A stretch of 54,665 bases of DNA from Collinsella aerofaciens (GTDB lineage Bacteria; Actinomycetota; Coriobacteriia; Coriobacteriales; Coriobacteriaceae). How positions within the stretch are numbered: the first letter of the stretch is position 1; every line of letters starts with the position of its first letter. The translations under genes were made by a program, and so were the position numbers. The DNA is taken from contig NZ_JADMWW010000019.1 in assembly GCF_015548375.1 (NCBI RefSeq), positions 1 through 54,665 on the forward strand, written 5' to 3'. The notes beneath the pieces are model-generated. The model searched no databases. It saw only the letters and a program-made list of their open reading frames with translations, and was not told where the DNA came from. Shown piece by piece: positions 8,050 through 15,898 of this stretch.

Positions 8050-9030
8050 GTGGTAAAGATGAAAGATGTGGCCGAGCTGGCGGGCGTTTCGAGCGCCGCC
8101 GTCTCGCGCTACCTCAACGGTGGATATATCTCGGCGGACAAGGCCGAGCGCATTAAGCAGGCAATCGAGTTGACCGGATATGTGCGATCCAGCCAGGCTC
8201 GCGCGCTGCGCACCGGCTCCACCGAGCTCATCGGCGTCATCGTACCTAAGATTAACTCGGAATCCGTAAGCCGCATTACCGCCGGTATTGGCCAGGTGCT
8301 CGGTCGCCGTGGCTACCAGATGCTGCTTGCCAATACCGATAACGTGGCCAATCGCGAGCTCGAATACCTCGATTTATTCCAAAACCATCCGGTCGATGGC
8401 ATCGTGCTCGTGGCAACCATGATCACCGATGAGCACCGTCGCGCGATTGAGTCGTGTCGTGTGCCCATTGTGTTGATCGGCCAGCATGTCGAGGGCACGG
8501 CGTGCGTCTATCACGACGATTACGAGGCTGCCTTTGAGCTGGGCCATGCGCTTGCGGGCCGTGTGGACGGCAAGATCGCCTACATCGGGGTTACCGAGGA
8601 GGACCGCGCGGCCGGTTATGACCGCCGTCGCGGTTTTGAGGCCGGCTTGCGCGCCGCGGGTAACCCGCTCGATGCCGCCTTGATTCGCCTGGGCTCGTTT
8701 ACGCTCGACTCAGGCTATGGTGCAGCACGTGAACTGCTTTCCGTCGCTCCCGATGTTTCGTTTATCGCGTGCGCGACCGATACCATGGCTGCGGGCGCGC
8801 TTCGTGCCATCGATGAGGTTCGCGGCGTGGGCGAGGGCATGCGTCGCGTGAGCGGTTTTGGCGACAACGCGTTTTTGCGCGCGCTGACGGGCGGCATTCC
8901 CACCGTACATTATGGCTACCTGACCAGTGGCGTCGAGGCGACCAATATGTTGCTCAACACGCTCGATGGCGTGGAGGGGGAGAGCGGTCTAAAGACCCTC
9001 AAGCTCGGCCATCAGCTGATGAATGTCTAG
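8050..9030 (+). CDS. scrR: LacI-family transcriptional regulator of the sucrose genes
   Basis: A 326-residue LacI/GalR repressor. The N-terminal helix-turn-helix and hinge read MKDVAELAGVSSAAVSRYL through SSQARALRTGST, followed by a periplasmic-binding-protein-type sensor domain starting at ELIGVIVPKI. The start is GTG 8050 with a GGGGGT ribosome site at 8039-8044, or ATG 8059 three codons later. The in-frame stretch back to 7921 is not protein-like. It lies 183 nt upstream of a PTS IIBC transporter and a GH32 hydrolase on the same strand, and two LacI-type operator repeats sit in that gap. It therefore most likely represses sucrose uptake until sugar or sugar phosphate binds. The gene name is given by context. 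Confidence 0.82.
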   Translation: MVKMKDVAELAGVSSAAVSRYLNGGYISADKAERIKQAIELTGYVRSSQARALRTGSTELIGVIVPKINSESVSRITAGIGQVLGRRGYQMLLANTDNVANRELEYLDLFQNHPVDGIVLVATMITDEHRRAIESCRVPIVLIGQHVEGTACVYHDDYEAAFELGHALAGRVDGKIAYIGVTEEDRAAGYDRRRGFEAGLRAAGNPLDAALIRLGSFTLDSGYGAARELLSVAPDVSFIACATDTMAAGALRAIDEVRGVGEGMRRVSGFGDNAFLRALTGGIPTVHYGYLTSGVEATNMLLNTLDGVEGESGLKTLKLGHQLMNV

Positions 9031-9117
9031 GCTTTGGGCATGTCTGCCGGCTTCTGATTCTCTGTTTTTGTCTCAAAACTACCTTTCACCGTCAATTATC
9101 GACCGTTTACCGCTATA

Positions 9118-9164
9118 TGAAAACGATTACAGATATATGAAACTGAAAACGATTACAGTATAAG
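9118..9164 (+). promoter_or_regulatory. Paired LacI-type operators over the PTS promoter
   Basis: TGAAAACGATTACAG occurs twice, at 9118-9132 and 9144-9158, offset by 26 bp. Each is an imperfect palindrome centred on CG, as in LacI/CcpA-type sites. A -10 box TATAAG (9159-9164) abuts the second copy, so a bound repressor would cover the promoter of the PTS gene. No convincing -35 box is present. Confidence 0.65.
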
Positions 9165-9213
9165 TGTCAAAGATGGCCGGGTGCACATGCGCCCGTTGGA
9201 GGAAAGGGAAGTC

Positions 9214-10614
9214 ATGGACTACCGCAAATCAGCCCAAGAGGTGCTCGACAACATCGGTGGCGCCGACAACGTCGTCTCTGCCGCGCATTGCGCCACGCGT
9301 CTGCGCCTGGTGATTGCCGATAACGCGAAGGTTGACAAGGAGGCCCTCGAGAATATTGACGGCGCCAAGGGCGTCTTTGAGGCCCAAGGCCAGCTCCAGA
9401 TTATTTTTGGCACCGGCACCGTCAACAAGGTCTACGACGAGATCATTGCGCTCAGCGGCGTCGAGGCTGCCACCAAGGCCGAGGTCAAGGAGGCCGCGGC
9501 GCAGCAGCAGAACATCTTTATGCGTGCCATTAAGGTGCTCGGCGACGTCTTTGTCCCCATCATTCCCGCCATCGTGGCTTCGGGCCTGCTGCTGGGCATT
9601 ATGAGTGCCCTCAACTTTATGGCCTCCAACGGCTTTATCGCGCTCGACACCAATAACTTTATCTACAAGATTGCCGACCTGGTCTCGGGAACGTCCTTTG
9701 GCATCCTGCAGATCCTGATCGGTTACTCCGCCGCTAAGGCCTTTGGAGCCAACCCGTATCTGGGCGCCGTCGTCGGTGGTGCGTTCATCAACTCCTCGTT
9801 GCAGAGCGCCTACACGGTTGCCTCCGAGGGCGTGCAGACCATGGTCAACGTCATTCCCGGTATGTACAGCTTTGAGTGGGTCGGTTATCAGGGCCACGTG
9901 ATCCCCATCGTTATCGCCTGCGCCATCCTCGCCTTCTTGGAGAAGCGCCTCCACAAGGTTGTCCCCGAGATGTTCGACCTCTTTGTGACCCCGCTCGTCT
10001 CGGTGTTCGTGACCGTGCTCGTGACTCTCGTTGCCGTCGGCCCCATCTTTGTCTGGGCTGAGAACGCCATCCTCGGTCTGATCCAGGCCCTGCTCACCCT
10101 GCCCTTCGGCATCGGTTCCTTTATCGTCGGCCTGTTCTATGCTCCCACGGTCGTTACCGGTATCCACCAGATGTACACCGCCATCGACCTGGGCCAGCTC
10201 GCCCAGTACGGCGTGACTTACTGGCTGCCCATCGCCAGTGCCGCCAACATCGCCCAGGGTGGTGCCGCGCTCGCCGTTGCATTTAAGACCCGCGATGCCA
10301 AGATCAAGGGTCTGGCGCTTCCTTCGGCCCTGTCCGCCTTCATGGGCATTACCGAGCCTGCCATCTTTGGTGTGAACCTGCGCTTCTTTAAGCCCTTCAT
10401 CGCCGGCTGCATCGGCGGCGGTTGCGGTGCCCTGGTCTGCGCGCTCACTTCGCTGGCCGCCTCCGGCACGGGCGTTACCGGTATCTTCGGTATCCTGCTG
10501 TGCCTGGCCCAGCCCGTGCAGTACGCGATCATGTTTGCGGTCGCCGCGCTGGTTTCCTTTGCTGTCTCGTTTGTCCTGTACAAGGATGAGCCCAAGGCTT
10601 CCGAGCAGGCCTAA
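9214..10614 (+). CDS. scrA: PTS sucrose-type transporter subunit IIBC
   Basis: Membrane permease that takes up and phosphorylates a sugar, probably sucrose, giving sucrose-6-phosphate. Of 466 residues, the first 90 or so form the IIB domain with the phosphorylated cysteine C26 (AAHCATRLRLV). The rest is a roughly ten-helix IIC domain with the conserved segment GITEPAIFGVNLRF. There is no fused IIA domain, so the phosphoryl group must come from a IIA encoded elsewhere. The start is ATG 9214 behind GGAGGA (9198-9203). The GH32 hydrolase follows 106 nt downstream, and the operator pair upstream suggests sugar-induced expression. Close relatives carry trehalose or beta-glucosides, but the adjacent GH32 enzyme favours sucrose. 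Confidence 0.87.
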   Translation: MDYRKSAQEVLDNIGGADNVVSAAHCATRLRLVIADNAKVDKEALENIDGAKGVFEAQGQLQIIFGTGTVNKVYDEIIALSGVEAATKAEVKEAAAQQQNIFMRAIKVLGDVFVPIIPAIVASGLLLGIMSALNFMASNGFIALDTNNFIYKIADLVSGTSFGILQILIGYSAAKAFGANPYLGAVVGGAFINSSLQSAYTVASEGVQTMVNVIPGMYSFEWVGYQGHVIPIVIACAILAFLEKRLHKVVPEMFDLFVTPLVSVFVTVLVTLVAVGPIFVWAENAILGLIQALLTLPFGIGSFIVGLFYAPTVVTGIHQMYTAIDLGQLAQYGVTYWLPIASAANIAQGGAALAVAFKTRDAKIKGLALPSALSAFMGITEPAIFGVNLRFFKPFIAGCIGGGCGALVCALTSLAASGTGVTGIFGILLCLAQPVQYAIMFAVAALVSFAVSFVLYKDEPKASEQA

Positions 10615-10720
10615 GAGCTTTTGCTTGAGGAACACCCGTGGGCTGTATGCTCGCGGGCGTTTCCCGTATCTGGTGCCGATCTCTGGTGCCTTATAACTTT
10701 CGATCCGTTAGGACTTTGAT

Positions 10721-12253
10721 ATGTCTAATGCACTTGGTCGCGACCTTGCAAAGCTGGTTGCCGCTGTTGACGCTGCCGCCTCTGAGTGCGGTCATGGCGC
10801 GTATGGCCAGCGCTTCCATATTATGCCGCCGGCGGGCTGGCTCAACGACCCCAACGGTCTTTGCCAGGCCGATGGCGTGTTTCACGCGTACTTTCAGTAT
10901 GCCCCGTTTGATGTGAACGGCGGCGTCAAGATGTGGGGCCATGCCACGAGCCGCGACCTTATGAACTGGGATTATGTTGGCGCGCCACTGCTTCCCGACG
11001 AGCCGTTCGACTGCCATGGCGTGTATTCGGGCTCGGCATTGGTCGAGGACGGTCGCATTCGCGTGCTCTATACCGGCAACGTTAAGCTCCCCGATGCGGA
11101 CGGCGTCTTTGACTATGTCAACTCCGGCCGTCGTGCCGACACCGTGTATGTCGAGAGTGTTGATGGACAGACGTTCAGCCAAAAGCGCGTGGTGCTGGCT
11201 TCCGAGGATTATCCCGAGGATTTGACCTGCCACGTGCGCGACCCCAAGGTGTGGCGCGATGATGATGGGCGTTACCACATGGTGTTGGGCGCGCGTCGTC
11301 GCGTGGATGGGCCGCATGTCGAGAGCCGTTTTTGTGCGATGCACGGCGAGGGTGCCGGGCGCGATGTGGGCGAGATCTTGGTGTATGGTTCGGCGGATAT
11401 GCTGAACTGGGAGCTCGAGAGCCGTGTGTCTACGCCCGAGCGTTTTGGCTTTATGTGGGAGTGCCCGGGATACCTTGAGCTTGAGGCCGATGGTGGTGTG
11501 CCGGCGAGGTGGCTGTCCTTCTCGCCCCAGGGGCTCGAGGGTGGTCGTTGGGACCGCGGCAACGTATACGCTGCTGGCTACATGCCTGTAACGGGCGACA
11601 TTACCGGTGGTGACGGTGCCTATGAGCTGGGCGAGTTTCGCTTGTGGGACGCCGGTTTTGACTTCTATGCTCCGCAGGAGTTCACGGCCGAGGACGGTCG
11701 CCACATTCTGATCGGCTGGATGGGCATGCCCGATGAGCCGACCTATGGCAACGCACCCACCGTGGTGTGCGGCTGGCAGCATTGCATGACGGTGCCGCGT
11801 GAGCTTACGGCCGGTGACGGCGACGTGGTGCTGCAGCAGCCGGCGCGCGAGATCGAGCGCCATTATGCCTCGGTGCGTGTGGGGGAGGGCTCGTTGGAGG
11901 TTGCCGGCGATACCTGCTTTGACGTTGTTGTCGACGGTGTCGACGGCGTATTTACCGCGATCGTTGATGGCGAGCTGAAGCTGGCGTTTGTGCCCGCCGA
12001 GGGCGAGCTGCCCGCGCGCTTTGAGATGCGATTTACCGATGAAGGTCGCGCTTCTGCCGGCTGCGGTCGCACCGTGCGTTGGGAGCCCGTCGACGAGGTT
12101 CGTAACGTGCGCATTATCGGCGATGTCTCGTCGGTCGAGGTGTTTGTGAACGACGGCGCGCTCGTGTTTTCGACGCGCATCTATCCCGAGACCTATGGCG
12201 TGTCCGTTGATGCTCCGGGTGCGAGTGTGACCTACCACGCGCTCAACATCTAG
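10721..12253 (+). CDS. scrB: GH32 sucrose-6-phosphate hydrolase (invertase)
   Basis: A 510-residue glycoside hydrolase family 32 enzyme that splits sucrose-6-phosphate into glucose-6-phosphate and fructose. The three family signatures are present: WLNDPNG with nucleophile D43, RDPKVW with transition-state D174, and WECPGY with acid/base E247. The five-bladed propeller is followed by a C-terminal beta-sandwich of about 150 residues. There is no signal peptide, as expected for a cytoplasmic enzyme acting on PTS product. It is the last gene of the sucrose module and is followed by a strong terminator at 12292. Fructan or fructo-oligosaccharide hydrolase activity is possible. Confidence 0.88.
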   Translation: MSNALGRDLAKLVAAVDAAASECGHGAYGQRFHIMPPAGWLNDPNGLCQADGVFHAYFQYAPFDVNGGVKMWGHATSRDLMNWDYVGAPLLPDEPFDCHGVYSGSALVEDGRIRVLYTGNVKLPDADGVFDYVNSGRRADTVYVESVDGQTFSQKRVVLASEDYPEDLTCHVRDPKVWRDDDGRYHMVLGARRRVDGPHVESRFCAMHGEGAGRDVGEILVYGSADMLNWELESRVSTPERFGFMWECPGYLELEADGGVPARWLSFSPQGLEGGRWDRGNVYAAGYMPVTGDITGGDGAYELGEFRLWDAGFDFYAPQEFTAEDGRHILIGWMGMPDEPTYGNAPTVVCGWQHCMTVPRELTAGDGDVVLQQPAREIERHYASVRVGEGSLEVAGDTCFDVVVDGVDGVFTAIVDGELKLAFVPAEGELPARFEMRFTDEGRASAGCGRTVRWEPVDEVRNVRIIGDVSSVEVFVNDGALVFSTRIYPETYGVSVDAPGASVTYHALNI

Positions 12254-12291
12254 GCGATTCGTCGCATGTCGGCGCTATACTGCAGCCGTTG

Positions 12292-12327
12292 CCCACGATG
12301 CGGGAAACATCCGCATCGTGGGTTTTT
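12292..12327 (+). terminator. Rho-independent terminator after scrB
   Basis: CCCACGATGCGG (12292-12303) pairs perfectly with CCGCATCGTGGG (12311-12322), followed by TTTTTG. It closes the sucrose operon. A TATACT at 12276-12281 just upstream may be a -10 box for the next gene, which would make the hairpin part of its leader. Confidence 0.8.
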
Positions 12328-12349
12328 GTTTATGAAGGGGTGGTGCCTT

Positions 12350-13342
12350 GTGGATGTACAGCAGCTAGAAGAGGCCTGGGCTGTAAGGGCTGGCGCGCGT
12401 GATGCGCGTCTTGTTGAGGCCCCTCACGTGCCGGCGGCGTTGTCGCTGTTGGGTATTGTGCGTCCCGGTGACCGCCTGGTGGCTTTTGCGGACGACTTTG
12501 CCGATGCGTTTGCTCGTGGCTTTGATGGCCGCGATGTTGTGCTGGTGGGGGATTCGTGCGCCGAGGTATTTGTTGCCGCGTCCGAGGGCTTTGATGCCTC
12601 GCTTGATGCCGAGGGGCCGCACCTGTGGTGGTTCGTCAATTCTATCGGCTGGTTTGGTCTGCGTGTGCCCGATCTGCGCGCGTTAGGCCGCGCAGCGCGT
12701 GAGGCTCATGCGCTGCTCGTGGTGGATAACACCGTGGCCGGCCTCTTTGGGTGCGATCCGCTGCGTTTGGGTGCCGTCCTGTCGCTTGAGGCACTCGACC
12801 GTGTGTGCGCCGGTAAGGCTCCTCGCAAGCTCGTTGCCGTATCGGTCGCACGCTCGCAGCTCAAGCGCCATCGTGTGGATGCTGCTGCCGAGTGCGCGCA
12901 TGCCCTGCTTGAGGGCTGTGGCTTGGCCAAGCTTGATTTGCCTGTTAACGAGGCTGACGTGCTGGAGCGCGGGCTCGATACGCTCGACGTTCGCATGCAG
13001 GCCCACTTCGACCGCGCCCGTGCGCTGGCCGAGTATCTGGCGGCTAACGAGATGGTGCGCAACGTGCGCTATCCCGGGTTGAATTCGCATCCCGACCATT
13101 CGGTTGCAACGGGAATCCTCGAGCACGGCTTTGGCCCGGCAGTTGAGTTTGATCTGATTGACTGCACCGCGTGCGAATTCTTCAGCATACTGCCGGACGA
13201 ATTCCGAACATCGCCCGCCGGCGGCGCAACGACGCGCCTTTCGGCCCCACGCGGCAAACAGGGGAGCACCATCCGCCTCTTTGCCGGCACCGACAACCCC
13301 CTGGTCGTAGCGTCCACCCTAGACAACGCCCTTCGCAACTAG
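12350..13342 (+). CDS. Degenerate Cys/Met-metabolism PLP-dependent enzyme
   Basis: A 330-residue member of the fold-type I family of cystathionine gamma-synthase and O-acetylhomoserine sulfhydrylase. The start is GTG 12350 with GAAGGGG upstream; ATG 12332 is in frame but lies in the preceding terminator's tail. Recognisable parts are LLVVDNTVAGLFGCDPL (the usual VVDNT segment), RYPGLNSHPDH in the C-terminal domain, and STIRLFAGTDN. The family's PLP-lysine motif (S-x-T-K-Y) is not visible: the equivalent place reads SVARSQLKRH, with Arg where Lys is expected. The N-terminal domain is also shortened against the usual roughly 380-400 residues. It may be a divergent or inactive paralogue, or use the nearby Lys. 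Its substrate cannot be told from the sequence. Confidence 0.62.
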   Translation: MDVQQLEEAWAVRAGARDARLVEAPHVPAALSLLGIVRPGDRLVAFADDFADAFARGFDGRDVVLVGDSCAEVFVAASEGFDASLDAEGPHLWWFVNSIGWFGLRVPDLRALGRAAREAHALLVVDNTVAGLFGCDPLRLGAVLSLEALDRVCAGKAPRKLVAVSVARSQLKRHRVDAAAECAHALLEGCGLAKLDLPVNEADVLERGLDTLDVRMQAHFDRARALAEYLAANEMVRNVRYPGLNSHPDHSVATGILEHGFGPAVEFDLIDCTACEFFSILPDEFRTSPAGGATTRLSAPRGKQGSTIRLFAGTDNPLVVASTLDNALRN

Positions 13343-13364
13343 CTAAATCATCCTCAACTCCATG

Positions 13365-13431
13365 AGTTGCGGTGAAATATGGATTGATTTACGGCTTTGA
13401 TCGTATAAACAGTCCCTATTTCACCGCAACT
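13365..13431. repeat. Dispersed inverted repeat, copy 1
   Basis: AGTTGCGGTGAAATA (13365-13379) and TATTTCACCGCAACT (13417-13431) are perfect 15-bp arms around a 37-nt loop. The same arms recur at 50562-50630. Each copy starts about 23 nt after a stop codon. It may be a REP/MITE-like element or a protein-binding terminator. Confidence 0.75.
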
Positions 13432-13475
13432 TATGAGAAGGGGTTGTGTGGCTATAAGGCCCCGTCCCAAATGGG

Positions 13476-13829
13476 CTACTCTTTGATGCTGGCGATGAGG
13501 GCGTTGGCTTTGGTGGCGATGACGTTGTTGATGTCGGCCTGCAGCTCCTCGTAGACCGCTATGGCTCGCTCGCCGGCGGGGGTGAGGGTGGATCCGCGGG
13601 CTCCGTCGCGCTCGATGAGCTTGCAGCCCAGCTGACCTTCGGCCTCGTTCACAATGCGCCAGGCCTTGGAATACGCCATACCCATGCTCTTGGCGGCGCG
13701 GTTGAGCGAGTGCTCGCGGGCTATGCCTTGCAGCAGCAAGACGCAGCCGTGACCGAACACGCCCGGCAGATCCTTGTCGCACGCTTGAATGACCAACTTT
13801 GCCGTCGTCCTGTACTCCATGTGCTCCAC
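13476..13829 (-). CDS. ModE-like winged helix-turn-helix protein
   Basis: A 117-residue stand-alone LysR-type HTH of the ModE N-terminal class. Its core is GHGCVLLLQGIAREHSLNRAAKSMGMAYSKAW...EGQLGCKLIERD, where ModE proteins have the helix-turn-helix and wing. The molybdate-binding TOBE domains of full ModE are absent, so it should sense something else or act with a partner. It is transcribed away from guaB, with 184 nt between the two starts. Which genes it controls cannot be read from the sequence. Confidence 0.75.
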   Translation of the reverse strand: MEHMEYRTTAKLVIQACDKDLPGVFGHGCVLLLQGIAREHSLNRAAKSMGMAYSKAWRIVNEAEGQLGCKLIERDGARGSTLTPAGERAIAVYEELQADINNVIATKANALIASIKE

Positions 13830-13943
13830 GTCTCCCCGCTAAAGTGTTTGCTGGGCAAACGCAAAGCCTGCGTCAAACCCTCGTGTGCTCTTCTTAAATC
13901 ATGCATTGTAGCAGTCAAAGTGCGTTAAGATACTTCCCCAGTA

Positions 13944-13963
13944 TTGGGCGCCCAAGGTTGGGC
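13944..13963 (+). promoter_or_regulatory. Palindromic operator candidate before guaB
   Basis: TTGGGCGCCCAA (13944-13955) is a perfect 12-bp palindrome, followed after GG by a third half-site TTGGGC (13958-13963). It lies just downstream of a possible -10 box TAAGAT (13926-13931) and 50 nt before the guaB start, in the region shared with the divergent ModE-like gene. It could be an operator or a leader hairpin. Confidence 0.4.
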
Positions 13964-14013
13964 TGGGTCCTACGAGGCCTGCAGCCGACCGGTCGCATGG
14001 AAAAAGGAGAAAC

Positions 14014-15525
14014 ATGGCTACGTTCTTTCCCGGTGAGTCCCACACGTTTTCGGAGTATCTGCTGGTCCCTGGTTACTCGTCCTCGCAGTGCATCCCCAAC
14101 AACGTCTCTCTTAAGACGCCGCTAACCCGCTTTAAGCGCGGTGAGAAGCCGGCAATCACCCTGAACATCCCCATGGTTTCCGCCATCATGCAGTCCGTCT
14201 CGGGCGTCGACATGGGTGTCGCGCTCGCTACCGAGGGTGGCCTGTCCTTCATTTACGGTTCCCAGAGCGCCGAGTCCGAGGCCGCTATGGTCAAGGCCGT
14301 CAAGGATCACAAGGCCGGTTTCGTTCAGTCCGATTCCACGCTGACCCCCGACATGACCATGGAGCAGGTCATCGAGCTCAAGGAGAAGACCGGTCACTCC
14401 ACCATGCCGGTTACCGACGACGGCACTCCCAAGGGTAAGCTCCTGGGCATCGTCACCAGCCGTGACTATCGTCCCAGTCGCGATGACCACCAGACGAAGG
14501 TCTCCGAGTTCATGACCCCGCGTGAGCAGCTCATCGTGGGCGACAAGAACATCAGCCTTAAGGTTGCCAACGACGTCATCTGGGACAATAAGCTCAACGC
14601 CCTGCCCATCGTCGACGACTACGATCACCTCATGGGCATCGTCTTCCGCAAGGACTACGACAGCCACAAGACCAACCCCAACGAGCTGCTCGACGGCGAC
14701 AAGCGCTACATGGTCGGTGCCGGTATCAACACCCGCGACTATGCCGAGCGCGTGCCGCTGCTCATCGAGGCCGGTGCCGATGTCCTGTGCATCGATTCTT
14801 CCGAGGGCTTCAGCGAGTGGCAGAAGCGCACCATCGAGTGGATCCGCGCCAACTACGGCGAGGACGTCAAGGTCGGTGCCGGCAACGTCGTCGACGCCGA
14901 GGGCTTCCGCTTCCTGGCCGACTGCGGTGCCGACTTCATCAAGGTTGGTATCGGCGGCGGTTCCATCTGCATCACCCGTGAGACCAAGGGCATCGGCCGT
15001 GGCCAGGCCACCGCGCTGATCGACGTCTGCCGCGCTCGCGACGAGTACTACGAGGAGACCGGCGTCTACGTGCCCGTGTGCTCCGATGGCGGCATCGTCT
15101 ACGATTACCACATGACGCTCGCCCTTGCCATGGGTGCAGACTTTATGATGCTGGGTCGTTACTTCGCCCGCTTTGACGAGAGCCCGACCGAGCGCGTCAA
15201 CGTGAACGGTCAGTACATGAAGGAGTACTGGGGCGAGGGTTCTGCGCGTGCTCGCAACTGGCAGCGCTACGACCTGGGCGGCGCCGCGAAGCTTAGCTTC
15301 GTCGAGGGCGTCGACTCCTACGTTCCCTACGCCGGTTCCCTCAAGGATGGTGTGGGCGGCACGCTCTACAAGGTCAAGTCCACGATGTGCAACTGCGGTG
15401 CCCTCTCGATCCCCGAGCTCCAGGAAAAGGCGCGCCTAACGCTGGTCAGCTCCACCTCCATCGTCGAAGGCGGCGCCCACGACGTAGTCGTCAAGGACTC
15501 CCAGCAGAGCGTCAGCTACCGCTAA
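14014..15525 (+). CDS. guaB: IMP dehydrogenase
   Basis: Oxidises IMP to XMP with NAD, the committed step of guanine nucleotide synthesis. It has 503 residues with the TIM barrel interrupted by a CBS-domain pair (about residues 110-230: [42 protein letters not shown]). The catalytic loop reads [18 protein letters not shown] with the cysteine at C319. The common bacterial form is GPGS-x-C-T-T-R, so this belongs to the divergent IMPDH branch with GGGS. The start is ATG 14014 behind AAAGGAG. It is monocistronic, with a hairpin terminator at 15685. Confidence 0.92.
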   Translation: MATFFPGESHTFSEYLLVPGYSSSQCIPNNVSLKTPLTRFKRGEKPAITLNIPMVSAIMQSVSGVDMGVALATEGGLSFIYGSQSAESEAAMVKAVKDHKAGFVQSDSTLTPDMTMEQVIELKEKTGHSTMPVTDDGTPKGKLLGIVTSRDYRPSRDDHQTKVSEFMTPREQLIVGDKNISLKVANDVIWDNKLNALPIVDDYDHLMGIVFRKDYDSHKTNPNELLDGDKRYMVGAGINTRDYAERVPLLIEAGADVLCIDSSEGFSEWQKRTIEWIRANYGEDVKVGAGNVVDAEGFRFLADCGADFIKVGIGGGSICITRETKGIGRGQATALIDVCRARDEYYEETGVYVPVCSDGGIVYDYHMTLALAMGADFMMLGRYFARFDESPTERVNVNGQYMKEYWGEGSARARNWQRYDLGGAAKLSFVEGVDSYVPYAGSLKDGVGGTLYKVKSTMCNCGALSIPELQEKARLTLVSSTSIVEGGAHDVVVKDSQQSVSYR

Positions 15526-15548
15526 GTGGCTTTCCCAAGCACCGCACC

Positions 15549-15606
15549 TTGCCGTTCAAACCGTCGCTCGCGTACCAAAGTACGCGACGCTCCTCTTTCA
15601 CGGCAA
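15549..15606. repeat. GC-rich nested hairpin downstream of guaB
   Basis: TTGCCGT (15549-15555) pairs with ACGGCAA (15600-15606), and inside it CGCGTAC (15569-15575) pairs with GTACGCG (15580-15586) around CAAA. It lies 24 nt after the guaB stop, before the clearer terminator at 15685. The nested form suggests an intergenic repeat unit rather than a simple terminator. Confidence 0.5.
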
Positions 15607-15684
15607 TCTGCGGCACCTGGAAAACCCGTTCGTGCTAGAACGAGTTTCAGACAAAGGTTGATTCCCAACCACGTTATTTAGATA

Positions 15685-15719
15685 AAGCGAGATGCCTGCA
15701 AGTCGCAGGCATCTCGCTT
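15685..15719 (+). terminator. Hairpin terminator after guaB
   Basis: AAGCGAGATGCCTGC (15685-15699) and GCAGGCATCTCGCTT (15705-15719) form a perfect 15-bp stem with a 5-nt loop. The following TGTTGTATTT is only a weak U tract. It separates guaB from the leuS leader. Confidence 0.7.
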
Positions 15720-15756
15720 GTTGTATTTGCTATCATCATGCGAGTTAACGATGTGA

Positions 15757-15870
15757 CGGGGCGTTCTTACCTTTGCTCGCTGCAAGTTCCGCACGAGCCG
15801 AAGAGCACTTAATGTGCTCTTCGTGCGAGCAGGACTGTCCGCAGCAGCGAGCAAAGGTAAGAACGCCCCG
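15757..15870. promoter_or_regulatory. 114-nt long hairpin in the leuS leader
   Basis: Positions 15757-15783 and 15844-15870 are perfect 27-nt reverse complements. The 60 nt between them fold again: CGCACGA...AAGAGCAC (left) against GTGCTCTTCGTGCG (right), broken only by a 4-nt insertion, with loop TTAAT. An extended -10 box TGCTATCAT (15728-15736) would place this hairpin in the 5' leader of leuS, whose ribosome site begins 17 nt after it. No T-box consensus is present. It could be an RNA switch, a processing site or a palindromic mobile repeat. Confidence 0.6.
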
Positions 15871-15898
15871 CCCCAACCGAGATAACAAAGGAGCTGAT

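Noticed and set aside
13930-14013. Purine or ZTP riboswitch before guaB
   Set aside because: The leader is short and GC-rich and has no recognisable aptamer core. Only the palindromic half-sites stand out.
15757-15870. T-box riboswitch before leuS
   Set aside because: No T-box sequence (AGGGTGGNACCGCG-like), specifier loop layout or terminator/antiterminator pair was found.
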